Shown here one piece after another: positions 27,762-37,952 of a DNA stretch of 64,000 nt. The notes under the pieces are model-generated. The model did not search any database, was not told the origin of the DNA, and saw only the letters and a program-made list of their open reading frames with translations. Numbering within the stretch: position 1 is the stretch's first letter; every line of letters begins with the position of its first letter. The position numbers and the translations under genes were made by a program. This stretch comes from Pontibacter roseus DSM 17521 (GTDB lineage Bacteria > Bacteroidota > Bacteroidia > Cytophagales > Hymenobacteraceae): NCBI RefSeq assembly GCF_000373265.1, contig NZ_KB890766.1, positions 397,431 through 461,430 on the forward strand, in the 5' to 3' direction.

Positions 27762-28903
27762 GGATAGCTTTTATCTGCGGTTCCCTTCAACCTGGAAAGG
27801 ATGGTGTAGGAGATTACACGCTTCGCCTAGCTGCAGAGTTAAATCGGATGGGGCATACTGCTGTTGCAGTTGCGGTTCATGATGCACATTTAAAGGAAAA
27901 GGTATCAGGTACAGTGAACACTGAGGGCACCGTGCTGCAGGTGCTTCGTTTACCTGCAATTTGGCCATCAAGGAAGCGCCTCGGTCATGTAGAGGAGTGG
28001 CTTGATAGCTTCAATCCTGATTGGGTGAGTCTGCAGTACGTGATGTATGCTTTTGCTCCAAATGGTCTCCCTTTCCTGCTTGGGCACAATTTGAGAAAGA
28101 TTACACAAGGTAAAAAGCTGCATATAATGTTCCATGAATTATGGATAGGTATAGACAAAGGGAGCTTCATAAAAACATACACCATAGCAGCTTTACAAAA
28201 GTTCATAATCAGAAGCATGCTGAGTCTCCTTAATCCAGATTTGGTACACACACACTTGCCAGCCTATAAGTCAATGCTTGAAGGTTTAGGGCAGCAGGTA
28301 AATAGCTTACCAGTGTTCTCAAACATAGGAGTAGTTCCTATAAGGACAGACTCAATTAAGGATAAAGTGTTGAAGATTGGTTTTTTCAGTCAGGTAGAGT
28401 TTCGGCAGCCTATTGTTTTATTCCTCAGTCAGTTAATGCAGCAGGCTTTGGTGCATAGTCTGGATGTAGAGGTATGGCTAATAGGGGGAACAGAGGGAAG
28501 AATGAATTCATTTAAAAAGCAAATAGAGGCCTCGCTTGAATATAAGCACAAAGTATCCTGTACGGGTTTCCTGAGTCCGGAAGAGTTGTCAGGTGTTTTG
28601 CAAAGCTGTACGCTAGGTCTTACTCCTGTTCCTCGACATGGTTTGGGGAAGAGTGGTAGCGTTGCAGCCTTTATTGCACATGGAGTACCAGTAGCAGCGC
28701 CAAATGTTCATATAGATTTCAGTTCATCTGAAATAGGTTTCTTTTCAGATGAACTTAGGTCAGCCGTGTTGCTTTGCCCTGACTACAGCAGTCTCAAAGA
28801 GGCTAGAACAAAGGCAAGGCAGGCGAAAAAGGAGATTGAACTGACTACTGTTGCGAATAAATTCTTATCTGACTTAGGGGAAGTGAAGTATGCTGGAGCC
28901 TGA
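27758..28903 (+). CDS. Glycosyltransferase, GT-B fold, GT4-like
   Basis: The 381-residue protein begins MRIAFICGSLQPGKDGVGDY, the typical acceptor-side loop of GT4 enzymes. The C-terminal domain has IGFFSQVEFRQPIVLFLSQL and TGFLSPEELSGVLQSC. In place of EX7E it has RHGLGKSGSVAAFIAHGVPVA, so the first glutamate is missing and the helix is altered. It remains probable that it is active, since some GT-B families lack EX7E. The next gene overlaps its end by 14 bp. Confidence 0.75.
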   Translation: MRIAFICGSLQPGKDGVGDYTLRLAAELNRMGHTAVAVAVHDAHLKEKVSGTVNTEGTVLQVLRLPAIWPSRKRLGHVEEWLDSFNPDWVSLQYVMYAFAPNGLPFLLGHNLRKITQGKKLHIMFHELWIGIDKGSFIKTYTIAALQKFIIRSMLSLLNPDLVHTHLPAYKSMLEGLGQQVNSLPVFSNIGVVPIRTDSIKDKVLKIGFFSQVEFRQPIVLFLSQLMQQALVHSLDVEVWLIGGTEGRMNSFKKQIEASLEYKHKVSCTGFLSPEELSGVLQSCTLGLTPVPRHGLGKSGSVAAFIAHGVPVAAPNVHIDFSSSEIGFFSDELRSAVLLCPDYSSLKEARTKARQAKKEIELTTVANKFLSDLGEVKYAGA

Positions 28904-29864
28904 CATCGCCATTATCATAAACTCATTCAATCGCCTTGACCTCCTGAAGGAGTGTCTGAAGGCTTTAGCAACATGGATACCTTCAACCCAATTTAAGATG
29001 CGTTGCGTGGCTGTGGTGTATGATGCAGGTTCAACAGATGGAAGTTTGCAATGGCTTATAAAGGAAGCCCCCAAGCTGGGAATTGCTTTGAAGGTGATAA
29101 CACCGAAACCTGAAGAAGACACCTCTTTTGCAGCCGGTTTGAATGCTGGAGTGGCTTACGCTCATGCTCGTTATCCATCTCTGAAGTACCTGCTCTTTTA
29201 TGAAACAGATAATCAGATATTAAGTTCTTATCCGCTGCTCCAAGCCATCGAACAAATTGAGAATCGCAGCAGGCTTGCTGCTTGCGGGTTCACGGTTCGT
29301 TTGCATAACGGTAATCCAGCCGGAGTTGGTCAGTCTTTTCCAAGCCTACTGAACTTCATATTGGGAAATAAAATCGTAAACCGATTTCAACTCGAGAGAA
29401 TTCCTTATGTATGGCAGGAGGAGATAGGAGGAGCTGCTTTTAGTCGGGTTGACGTGGTGTATACAAGCCCCTTATTGGTAAGGCTAGATGCATGGCTAGA
29501 GTCGGGGGGGCTCGATGCAACAATGTTCCCTTTCTCTGATTGTGATGTTGACTGGGCTCGTCGCCTGTGGCAACTAAGTTGGAAAATGGGAGTGATTCGT
29601 ACGAATGATGTAGTCCATGATAACCAGGCAACTCTTTCGAACTGGTCTAATACGAGGATGATTCAGAGCCACCGAGGGCGCCTGAGGTACTTTAAGCGTC
29701 ACCACCCGAAAAGTGTCTTCTTAGCCTGGCCAGTACTGCTCACGGTGCGGCACTTGTTTGAGTTACTAAGCGTCCAAATCCTAATCAGAAATCCGATACA
29801 ACGTTTCCGACTTACAAAACAGGTGTCTAGCCTATTACGCACCTCTATCAGAAACTACGAGTGA
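28890..29864 (+). CDS. Glycosyltransferase family 2
   Basis: The 324-residue enzyme has a GT-A fold: IAIIINSFNRLDLLKECLKA at the N-terminus, VYDAGSTDGSLQWL, LLFYETDNQ as the metal-binding region (TDN in place of DxD), and the later FPFSDCDVDWARRLW. It is a cytoplasmic or membrane-associated sugar transferase acting on the growing repeat. It overlaps the previous gene by 14 bp, so the two are probably translated together. Donor unknown. Confidence 0.85.
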   Translation: MLEPDIAIIINSFNRLDLLKECLKALATWIPSTQFKMRCVAVVYDAGSTDGSLQWLIKEAPKLGIALKVITPKPEEDTSFAAGLNAGVAYAHARYPSLKYLLFYETDNQILSSYPLLQAIEQIENRSRLAACGFTVRLHNGNPAGVGQSFPSLLNFILGNKIVNRFQLERIPYVWQEEIGGAAFSRVDVVYTSPLLVRLDAWLESGGLDATMFPFSDCDVDWARRLWQLSWKMGVIRTNDVVHDNQATLSNWSNTRMIQSHRGRLRYFKRHHPKSVFLAWPVLLTVRHLFELLSVQILIRNPIQRFRLTKQVSSLLRTSIRNYE

Positions 29865-29971
29865 TGTAAGTGTTACAGTCAGTGTGGATTAAAAAGGCCT
29901 ACAAGTTCAAGTATGATGTCATTAAGGCATCCTGATTTACCGGAGTAGAAGAATAAATGAAGGACAGCAGT

Positions 29972-31120
29972 ATGAGAGTGCTCTTATATTCACATTTTTT
30001 TTATCCCTCTATTGGAGGCCTCGAGAATGTGTCACTGACACTTGCTCGGCTACTCGTTTCTAGTTATGTAGACTGTAAAGTAGTTACCACAACAGCTGCG
30101 GATGGCCCAGACAATCTAGGAGTCGAAGTGATAAGGAACCCTGGGAAAAAGCATCAGATAGATTTAGTTAGATGGGCTGACATTATACTTTTTAATGGAG
30201 CAAGCTTGGCCTTACAACCATGGATATTGCTCTTTAAGAAGCCTTTCATTTGGGTACATACGGGATACCAAGTATCATGTGTTGATGGATGTGGTTGGGT
30301 AGATGGGGAAAGAGCTCCGTTGACGCCTGCTTCTTCGGTTATTTACCATGTGAGAAAAAACGGTTGGAAGGCAGGGGGCCAAGGAGGATTCAAGTTATTC
30401 TTAAAAAGGATTTTTGCTAAATATTTAGTCTCCAGGAATGTAGCTATTACTAAGTGGATGTACAATACACAGCCATTGCCTAGGCAGGTACATATCTACA
30501 ACCCTTTTCCTTTGAACAGCTTTCTGGGTTTAGGAGACACTGCCATAATGTATGATTTTATTTTTGTGGGCAGGCTTGTCAGCGAGAAAGGAGTAGCGAC
30601 TCTGTTACGGGCTTTTTCAATAGTATTACAAGATGTAAACCGCCCTATTAGCCTGTTGATAATAGGAGATGGGAACTGGAGAACTAAAATGGAGGCCTGC
30701 GCCGAGAACCTTCAAATTGCGCAACACGTGACATTTGTCGGAAGAAAAGCAGGGGATGAGCTGGTGCATTATGTTTCCAAAGGCAGGATAGCCATTGTAC
30801 CGTCTGAGTGGTATGAGCCCATGGGGGGCGTAGCTCTTGAGTTGATGGCTGCGGGCAAAAACCTGATTGTATCTGAGCTAGGGGGATTGAAAGAGTGTGT
30901 GGGCGATGCAGGGCTAACTTTCCCAAATGGCAATGCTGAGGCACTAGCAAAGCGCATGTATACCCTATTGACAGATGCATCAGCCCGAAGCAGTCAGTTG
31001 AGAGTAGGGAGGGAAAGGGTTAAGGAGTTTCTGCCCTCTATTTTCGTAGCTCAATACATAGACCTGCTGCAAAAAGTGATTGCTGAGAAGACAGGCAAAA
31101 TAGAAGTAGCACAAGTTTAA
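29972..31120 (+). CDS. Glycosyltransferase, GT4
   Basis: The open frame starts at 29957 (MKDSS), but the ATG at 29972 gives MRVLLYSHFFYPSIGGLENVS, the usual GT4 opening with the SIGG acceptor loop. The C-terminal domain has FVGRLVSEKGVATLLRAF, LIIGDGNWR and the EX7E motif in EWYEPMGGVALELMAAG. The next gene follows after 95 bp. It likely adds one residue of the repeat unit. Confidence 0.9.
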   Translation: MRVLLYSHFFYPSIGGLENVSLTLARLLVSSYVDCKVVTTTAADGPDNLGVEVIRNPGKKHQIDLVRWADIILFNGASLALQPWILLFKKPFIWVHTGYQVSCVDGCGWVDGERAPLTPASSVIYHVRKNGWKAGGQGGFKLFLKRIFAKYLVSRNVAITKWMYNTQPLPRQVHIYNPFPLNSFLGLGDTAIMYDFIFVGRLVSEKGVATLLRAFSIVLQDVNRPISLLIIGDGNWRTKMEACAENLQIAQHVTFVGRKAGDELVHYVSKGRIAIVPSEWYEPMGGVALELMAAGKNLIVSELGGLKECVGDAGLTFPNGNAEALAKRMYTLLTDASARSSQLRVGRERVKEFLPSIFVAQYIDLLQKVIAEKTGKIEVAQV

Positions 31121-31215
31121 CCTAAATGAATAGCGTATTTCGGCAAAATAAATCAAACTAATGAGAGGTTTAAGCTCCTCACAGCAAGAACACACTACAT
31201 AAATCAAAATAAGGT

Positions 31216-32463
31216 ATGGCGTTAATCTTTTCACATCCAACCGGCAATGCCAATGTTCGGGCTGTCGCTTCAGGCTTGCTGAAGGAGAGGATGCTGTACG
31301 AGTTTTGTACTTCTATCGCGACTTTTCCCGGAGACTTGATAAATCAGCTAAGCGCAATCAAACCCTTCAGTGAAATCGGTCGCCGCAGTTTCGAGGCAAG
31401 TTTGAAGCCATACACCCGCATGGCACCCTGGAGGGAACTGGGGAGGCTGGCTGCAACCAAAAGTGGACTCCATAGGCTTATTGCGCATGAAACAGGTCTG
31501 TTTTGTATAGATGCGGTTTATTCCGCTCTGGATAAAGCAGTTGCAGATAAATTGAGGAATACCAATGGGCAAGAGGTTAAAGCTATTTATGCCTATGAGG
31601 ATGGGGCAGAGTTTTCTTTTACGGAGGCTAAAAAGCATCTTATCAAGTGTTTTTATGATTTACCCACTGGCTATTGGCGCGCTGCAAAAAGACTATTGGA
31701 GGCTGAGAGAGAGCTTCGGCCGGAATGGGCATCCACAATGACAGGCTTTAGTGACTCGCTAAAAAAGCTCAACCGGAAAGACAATGAACTTCAGTTAGCA
31801 GACTGCATTTTTGTTGCGAGTAATTTTGTGGCAGAGACTCTTAAGGAATATCCTGGCCACTTAGCTCCGATAGAAGTGATTCCATACGGTTTTCCTTCTG
31901 TTGCTGAAAATAGAACGTATCGCAAACTTTCGGGTAGACAGCCTCTTAAAGTCTTGTTTGTGGGAAAGCTAACCCAGCAAAAAGGAGTAGCAGTTCTCTT
32001 TGATGCAGCCGAAAAACTCAAAAAATTCATTCAATTGACAGTAGTTGGACATAAGGCTGTTGACAATTGTCCGGCATTAAATGCTGCCTTATCAAAGCAT
32101 ACCTGGATTCCATCACTGCCACATCATCGGATTCTGGAACTTATGCGGGAGCATGATTTACTTATATTCCCCTCTCTTTTTGATGGATTTGGATTGGTCG
32201 TCACAGAGGCTATGTCCCAGGGTACCCCGGTAATAACGACACATCGCACAGCTGGTCCCGATTTGATTGAACATGAGAAAAATGGCTGGTTGGTGCAGGC
32301 TGGCTCTACGGAAGCCCTCATACAAGCGATGGTAGGTTGCATTGAACGTCCTGATTCCATTGCTGAGGTTGGTTACCAAGCCATGGAAACAGCCATAAAA
32401 AGGCCTTGGGTCATGTATCAGATTGAGTTGGCAGCAGCAATCAGAAGACATTTGCTTGTGTGA
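31216..32463 (+). CDS. Glycosyltransferase, GT4-like
   Basis: The 415-residue protein starts LIFSHPTGNANVRAVASGLL. It has the GT-B C-terminal domain VLFVGKLTQQKGVAVLFDA, LTVVGHKAV and FDGFGLVVTEAMSQGTPVI. There DX7E replaces EX7E, and the glutamate near the donor ribose is kept. Its stop overlaps the GTG start of the Wzy-like gene (GTGA). The start at 31216 has weak ribosome-binding context but no better alternative. Confidence 0.85.
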   Translation: MALIFSHPTGNANVRAVASGLLKERMLYEFCTSIATFPGDLINQLSAIKPFSEIGRRSFEASLKPYTRMAPWRELGRLAATKSGLHRLIAHETGLFCIDAVYSALDKAVADKLRNTNGQEVKAIYAYEDGAEFSFTEAKKHLIKCFYDLPTGYWRAAKRLLEAERELRPEWASTMTGFSDSLKKLNRKDNELQLADCIFVASNFVAETLKEYPGHLAPIEVIPYGFPSVAENRTYRKLSGRQPLKVLFVGKLTQQKGVAVLFDAAEKLKKFIQLTVVGHKAVDNCPALNAALSKHTWIPSLPHHRILELMREHDLLIFPSLFDGFGLVVTEAMSQGTPVITTHRTAGPDLIEHEKNGWLVQAGSTEALIQAMVGCIERPDSIAEVGYQAMETAIKRPWVMYQIELAAAIRRHLLV

Positions 32464-33848
32464 AACTAACCTTTAGAAATTTTTCCAAAGAAATGAATCA
32501 AGTAGCAAGCCATTTAGAAAGATTAAGACCTGGTGCCGCATCAAACTTAATAGAGTTTGCTGGGTACGACAGGGATGTTTCTGCTAAACAGCTCAAGCTA
32601 CTCAAACATGGAATTTGGTCCTACTTCCTGCTACTGATTTTTGAAGGAGCATTAAGAAAATGGGTTTTACCTGAGTTGTCTACCCCCTTACTGATTGTCC
32701 GCGATCCATTGGCGCTTTGGCTGGTGCTGAGTGCATGGCACAGAGGCCTGCTACCAGCAAATGTGTATCTGAGCAGCATAGTGGTTATTGGCATTATCGG
32801 TTTTTACACGGCAGGCTTCTTTGGGCACGGGAACATCTTTGTGGCGCTATTCGGAGCCAGAATTTACCTCATACACATCCCTTTGATTTTCGTAATTGGG
32901 CGCCTTTTTGATAAAGATGATGTAGAGAAGCTCGGAGTGGCAGTACTTTATCTGACTATCCCCATGTCGGTGCTGATAGCAATGCAGTTTTACAGCCCAC
33001 AGTCAGCATGGGTTAACCTTGGGGTCGGTGGTGATGCGGGGGGAGCCGGCTTTGGAGGAGCAATGGGTTACTTTAGGCCACCCGCCACTTTCTCTTTTAC
33101 AAATGGCACCTCCTTATATTTTAGTTTTGCGGCCTGCTTTGTCTTCTATTTCTGGATTAACCCCAACAACGTGTCCCGCCTGCTGCTCATAGGTGCCACA
33201 GCAGCTTTGCTCGTGTCAATCCCCTTATCCATCAGTCGGGGCTTGATGTTCCAGGTTGCTGCTACGCTCTTCTTCACTCTGATTGCTATTTCAAAAAAAT
33301 CAGAGCACCTGCTGCGAATGGTTATGGCTTGCGTTGTTGGGGCTTTTGCCGTGGTGTTATTGTCGAATTTAAGCTTTTTCAATACAGCGACAGAAGCTTT
33401 TACAGCCAGGTATGTCGATGCGAATAAAATGGAAGGCGGATTAGAAGGCGTATTAATGGATAGATTTTTAGGAGGTATGATAAGTGCCTTGACCACTTCC
33501 TCAGAGTTGCCATTTTGGGGATTTGGAATAGGTATGGGAACCAATGTGGGCAGTATGTTGCTGACTGGCAAAACGGAGTTTTTAATTGCGGAAGGAGAAT
33601 GGGGAAGAATCATTGGGGAGCAGGGTCCATTGCTTGGAATTACAGTGATATTGCTAAGGTTAGCATTGATTCTAAAAATTGGATTAGCCTGTTACGAGAA
33701 GTTGAACGAGGGTAACATCTTGCCTTGGGTGCTACTAAGTTTCGGCTTGTTCAATATTATGCAGGGCCAGTGGGCCCAGCCAACATCTTTAGGCTTTAGC
33801 GTCCTGATTGGAGGACTTATGATTGCATCTATGAGAAAAGGCTCCTAG
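32460..33848 (+). CDS. Wzy-like polysaccharide polymerase (O-antigen ligase/polymerase family)
   Basis: The 462-residue polytopic protein has about ten to twelve helices and one longer loop between roughly residues 300 and 345, typical of Wzy/WaaL proteins. It starts with GTG overlapping the preceding stop; an ATG at 32490 is an alternative. It would join repeats at the periplasmic face after flipping. The sequence of Wzy proteins is poorly conserved, so the call rests on topology, a TFSFTNGTSLYFSF-type segment and its place beside Wzx and Wzc genes. Confidence 0.75.
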   Translation: MKLTFRNFSKEMNQVASHLERLRPGAASNLIEFAGYDRDVSAKQLKLLKHGIWSYFLLLIFEGALRKWVLPELSTPLLIVRDPLALWLVLSAWHRGLLPANVYLSSIVVIGIIGFYTAGFFGHGNIFVALFGARIYLIHIPLIFVIGRLFDKDDVEKLGVAVLYLTIPMSVLIAMQFYSPQSAWVNLGVGGDAGGAGFGGAMGYFRPPATFSFTNGTSLYFSFAACFVFYFWINPNNVSRLLLIGATAALLVSIPLSISRGLMFQVAATLFFTLIAISKKSEHLLRMVMACVVGAFAVVLLSNLSFFNTATEAFTARYVDANKMEGGLEGVLMDRFLGGMISALTTSSELPFWGFGIGMGTNVGSMLLTGKTEFLIAEGEWGRIIGEQGPLLGITVILLRLALILKIGLACYEKLNEGNILPWVLLSFGLFNIMQGQWAQPTSLGFSVLIGGLMIASMRKGS

Positions 33849-33881
33849 AGGAGATTGTTTTATAAAAATTCCATACTCCCT

Positions 33882-34763
33882 ATGAACATAGCATTCTGCA
33901 TCAACTGTTTGGGTATGTTAGGCCTGGGAGGAACCCTGTCATCTCCGATTCGGAATTGCTCCAACCAGAGCCAGTTAAAAATGTGGTTCCTATGCGCCGA
34001 TATGGGTGATGGTGAAAAGAGTCAAATAGCGCTTCTCCTGCGTGCTGAAGGGTATACGGGGGAGCATACATTCATCGACTTTAACCAGAAACATCATTTT
34101 GGCTCTTTCCCATCCTTACACGGTGACTGGACCGCCTATGGGCGCTTGTTGCTAGGAGACTTGGTTCCTGAAGACCAGATACTATACCTGGATTCAGATT
34201 TGCTGGTCGAAGTTGATGTCTTAGAAATCGCGAATTTTGACTTCACGGGGCATGTGTTGGCAGCAGTTGGAGGAGGAACATTCGAGTATTCCCTGGGGCA
34301 GGATTTCTATATCAACACAATAGGAATACCGCCAACTGCAGCGTATTTCAATTCCGGTGTTTTGCTGTTAAACTTAGCTGTCTGGAGGCAGCAAGGTACA
34401 AGGGATTTGTGTTTTGATTTGGCGAAACAATATTTGACTGTCCTCCCCTCACACGATGAATCATTGCTGAACATGGTTTGTGCTGGCAACTTTGCAAAAC
34501 TGCCAGCTTCTTTTAATTGCCAATGGGAAGCTGCTCATCCCAAGCCTCGAGTAGCAGAAAAAATGATTTTACATTTTATAGGTTCTCCAAAGCCATGGGA
34601 TCCGTTCGGCTCTTACCTGCATAACGGGTATAGGCTTTGGCATCAGTATGCTGAAAGGAACTGGTCGGGGCTTTTTGATAAACTTACTCGTGCACAACTT
34701 ATCCGGATGTGGCATATCCGGCGCTCGTATGCACGCTGTGTCCTGCAAAAGATGAAAAGTTAA
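33882..34763 (+). CDS. Glycosyltransferase family 8
   Basis: The ATG at 33882 (MNIAFCINCLGMLG) is preferred over a TTG at 33855. The 293-residue enzyme has a GT-A fold with WTAYGRLLLGDLV, the metal-binding DxD in LYLDSDLLVEVD, YFNSGVLLLNLAVWR and the closing HFIGSPKPWD, all typical of GT8 galactosyl- or glucosyltransferases. It lies between the polymerase and a GT4 gene. It probably adds galactose or glucose. Confidence 0.9.
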   Translation: MNIAFCINCLGMLGLGGTLSSPIRNCSNQSQLKMWFLCADMGDGEKSQIALLLRAEGYTGEHTFIDFNQKHHFGSFPSLHGDWTAYGRLLLGDLVPEDQILYLDSDLLVEVDVLEIANFDFTGHVLAAVGGGTFEYSLGQDFYINTIGIPPTAAYFNSGVLLLNLAVWRQQGTRDLCFDLAKQYLTVLPSHDESLLNMVCAGNFAKLPASFNCQWEAAHPKPRVAEKMILHFIGSPKPWDPFGSYLHNGYRLWHQYAERNWSGLFDKLTRAQLIRMWHIRRSYARCVLQKMKS

Positions 34764-34822
34764 TACAGGTTTCTCCTGCCCAGCTGATATACAGCCCTCC
34801 AATTATATGATGATTTTGACTT

Positions 34823-35986
34823 ATGCGCATCGTCTTCTTCTCTCATCCAGATTTTCTCGGTTCACAAAGCATGCCCCGATTTACCCGGATGCTGGCGAAG
34901 GGAATAGAGAAACGTGGGCATCAGGTTGAAATCTGGGCGCCAAAACCCATGCTACACCGCATCCCATTACCTCCATACCTAAGAAAGTGGTTAGGGTATA
35001 TAGACCAGTTCCTGCTCTTCCCCGCAAAAGTACGCAGTCGATTAATGCGATGCGCTGATGATGCACTGTTTGTTTTTACGGACAACGGCTTGGGCCCGTG
35101 GGTCCCTTTGGTTGCCAATAGACGCCACGCTATACATTGTCACGACTTTTTGGCTCAGTTATCCGCCTTAGGAGAGGTAGCCGAAATCCGTGTAGGTTGG
35201 ACCGGTCGGCTTTACCAGGCTTACATCCGTCGGGGTTATGCAAAAGGTAAAAACTTTATTTCTGTTTCCTCTAGGACGCGCGAGGAACTACACAGGCTTT
35301 TGAAAACATCACCTAGAATTTCTGAGGTAGTCTACAATGGGCTGAATGGGAATTTCTGTGTCCAGAACCCTGGTCTGGCCAGAGCCAGGCTAGGAGAGGC
35401 TACAGGTCTGGACTTAACGCAGGGGTATATACTGCACGTCGGTGGGAACGAGTGGTATAAGAACCGCAGAGGAGTTATCGAGATTTACAACGCCTGGCGT
35501 GATGGCAGTCATCTCCGGCTGCCGCTTCTTCTAGTTGGTCATAAGCCTTCAGCAGACTTATCAGTGCTTCACACTCAGTCTCCACATAAAGATGATATCC
35601 ACTGGCTTAGCGGTATTGATGATGATACACTCCGGCTTGCATATGCTGGCGCTGCGGTATTGTTGTTTCCTTCGCTTGCCGAGGGGTTCGGATGGCCAAT
35701 CGCCGAAGCCATGGCGTGTGGCTGTCCTGTGATTACGACAGATGAGGCCCCTATGACTGAGGTGGCGGGAGAGGCAGGCTTCCTAATCCCTCGGCGCCCC
35801 GAAAGCCAGCAGGCAATTTCAGTCTGGAGTTTGGAGGCAGCCAAGGTTGTAGACCAAATACTTTCTTTACCTGCTGAGGAACGTGAAAAGATAATCCTGC
35901 TTGGGCTGGTGAACGCCCAGAGATTTAGTACAGAGCAGCATTTGAATCAAGTAGAAAAGATATACCAGCGTATAGTCACACCTTAA
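34823..35986 (+). CDS. Glycosyltransferase, GT4
   Basis: The 387-residue protein has the GT-B fold: acceptor-side MRIVFFSHPDFLGSQSMPRF, the donor-side ILHVGGNEWYKNRRGVIEIY, and the EX7E motif in LAEGFGWPIAEAMACGCPVI, with DEAPMTEVAGEAGFL after it. This is the last glycosyltransferase of the second block and is followed by a 112-bp AT-rich spacer before asparagine synthase. Confidence 0.9.
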   Translation: MRIVFFSHPDFLGSQSMPRFTRMLAKGIEKRGHQVEIWAPKPMLHRIPLPPYLRKWLGYIDQFLLFPAKVRSRLMRCADDALFVFTDNGLGPWVPLVANRRHAIHCHDFLAQLSALGEVAEIRVGWTGRLYQAYIRRGYAKGKNFISVSSRTREELHRLLKTSPRISEVVYNGLNGNFCVQNPGLARARLGEATGLDLTQGYILHVGGNEWYKNRRGVIEIYNAWRDGSHLRLPLLLVGHKPSADLSVLHTQSPHKDDIHWLSGIDDDTLRLAYAGAAVLLFPSLAEGFGWPIAEAMACGCPVITTDEAPMTEVAGEAGFLIPRRPESQQAISVWSLEAAKVVDQILSLPAEEREKIILLGLVNAQRFSTEQHLNQVEKIYQRIVTP

Positions 35987-36098
35987 TAGCATATTTACTA
36001 CCCTTCACCCAAATATTTCTTAAAATTATTTAATAAAGTAAACCTTAATTTATATTTTAGGTAAATAAGATATAATAATAATAATTTAAAATTAAACT

Positions 36099-37907
36099 AT
36101 GTGTGGTATAGTCGGAGCGTTCGTTAAGAATGGAATCGAGCCTACAGTCTCGAAACTCCACTTAATCCGTCACAGAGGTCCTGATGGGGAGGGTGAGTGG
36201 GTGAACGAAAAGCGACAGGTATACCTGGGCCATACCAGGCTTGCTATTCTAGAGCCAACCCCAGCAGGTCAGCAGCCCATGCAAGACTCGAGCAAACGCT
36301 ATACCATCACGTTCAACGGCGAAATTTATAACCACTTAGAGTTACGAGCTCTTTTACCCGACATCAGTTGGAGAGGAATGTCCGATACGGAAACACTGGT
36401 AGAGTTACTTGCCAGCAAAGGCTTGGAGGCATTGCCGCTGCTAAAGGGGATGTTTGCTTTCGCGATGTACGACAGCCAAGAAGATGACCTGTTGCTGGTC
36501 CGGGACAGGTTAGGAATCAAACCTTTGTGGTTTAAAAGAGAGGAGAACGAGTTCTGGTTTGCCTCTGAAGCAAGCCCCTTGCTTGAGCCGGATGCTACAC
36601 TCCTGACCACAATGGCCTTGAGTGAGTACATCAGCTATGGACGCTTGCCGAGCAGCGGGGAAATATTGGAGGGTGTTCATGCGCTTCCGCCTGCAAGCTG
36701 GTTAAAGGTCAGTGGCGATGGCAAAGTGCAGCAGGGGAAATGGTGGCCGGGACACAAATTCGCTCACAGGCCATTGCACAGCCGGGATGCAGCAATCAGC
36801 AGAGTGAATGAACTGGTCACGAAAGCCATACAGGAGCACCTGATTTCAGATTTAGGAGTAGGGACATTTCTAAGTGGCGGAATGGACTCCAGCATCATTG
36901 CCCTGGTGGCCGGAAAGGAACTGGGAAAAAATCTTAGAACCTTTACAGTCGGCTTTCCGCAGAGCACGCACGACGAGCGACACATCGCCCGAAGAGTAGC
37001 AGAATCAGCCGGCACAGACCATTCTGAAATTGAGGTGGATGAGTCAGCTTGCCTCGATTGGATTGTGGAGGCTGTCGCAAATTTTGACTTACCATCGGTG
37101 GATGCCATAAACACATACATTGTTTCCAAAGCAGTGCGAAAAGCTGGCCTGAAGGTAGCCTTGTCTGGCTTGGGTGGCGATGAGTTGTTCGGTGGCTACC
37201 CTAGTTTTCGGGATGTACCGATGCTGCGCCACCTGAATGCATTGCCCGCAGGTTTGCGCGCTCAGTTGCTCTCTGTCTTACCTCAACCTGTCCGGGAAAA
37301 GTTAGAAGGCTTGGATGCGTATAGCGTCCTCAACCTGGCCGTGAACAGGCGCCGTTTTGCTTCCATAGAGAGTTTGGTTTCATCAGGTATGGAAGACGGC
37401 ACGCCTTGTATACCTTGCCCTCCCGATGGTTTGGACACCATGGGCTTGGTGTCCTGGGCTGAACTACAGTGTTATACCATCCCGATGCTACTCCGTGACA
37501 GCGACCAGATGAGCATGGCCGTAGGCCTGGAGATTCGGGTGCCGTTCCTGGACCACAGCCTGGTGGAGGAGGTGCTCAGCATGCCGCAGAAATATAAAAG
37601 AGGAAAAACTATAAAGCCCTTACTGGTAGATGCTTTCAAAAATCAGTTGCCAGCAGAGGTATACAACAGGCCTAAGCAAGGCTTTGCCCTGCCCATGGAT
37701 GTGTGGATGCGTGGCCCCCTGAAGGAGTTCACAAAGGAAGGCATAGCTGCAGCCTCTGATTTTATCCGGGTACCGACACCATCTGAGCACTTGCGGAATT
37801 TTGGCAAGGGGCTAGTGCATTGGACGCGAGTCTGGCAGTGGTGCGTATTGGGCCACTGGCTAGCAGCCAGAAAGCAGAAAGAGGGTGCTTGCCTGATTGA
37901 AGCTTAA
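36099..37907 (+). CDS. asnB: Glutamine-dependent asparagine synthase-like amidotransferase
   Basis: The 602-residue protein starts MCGIVGAF, with the catalytic Cys2 of class II glutamine amidotransferases. It has FNGEIYNH, RDRLGIKPLW, the PP-loop SGGMDSS (about 259-265) and the synthase part with SGLGGDELFGGYP. AsnB-like enzymes in polysaccharide loci often amidate a uronic acid or amino sugar instead of aspartate. The location among glycosyltransferases suggests that role. The upstream 112 bp are AT-rich and may carry a promoter, so a new transcription unit may start here. Confidence 0.88.
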   Translation: MCGIVGAFVKNGIEPTVSKLHLIRHRGPDGEGEWVNEKRQVYLGHTRLAILEPTPAGQQPMQDSSKRYTITFNGEIYNHLELRALLPDISWRGMSDTETLVELLASKGLEALPLLKGMFAFAMYDSQEDDLLLVRDRLGIKPLWFKREENEFWFASEASPLLEPDATLLTTMALSEYISYGRLPSSGEILEGVHALPPASWLKVSGDGKVQQGKWWPGHKFAHRPLHSRDAAISRVNELVTKAIQEHLISDLGVGTFLSGGMDSSIIALVAGKELGKNLRTFTVGFPQSTHDERHIARRVAESAGTDHSEIEVDESACLDWIVEAVANFDLPSVDAINTYIVSKAVRKAGLKVALSGLGGDELFGGYPSFRDVPMLRHLNALPAGLRAQLLSVLPQPVREKLEGLDAYSVLNLAVNRRRFASIESLVSSGMEDGTPCIPCPPDGLDTMGLVSWAELQCYTIPMLLRDSDQMSMAVGLEIRVPFLDHSLVEEVLSMPQKYKRGKTIKPLLVDAFKNQLPAEVYNRPKQGFALPMDVWMRGPLKEFTKEGIAAASDFIRVPTPSEHLRNFGKGLVHWTRVWQWCVLGHWLAARKQKEGACLIEA

Positions 37908-37952
37908 CTGCACCAACAGATTGATAAACCTGATATAACATACCAATACCAC

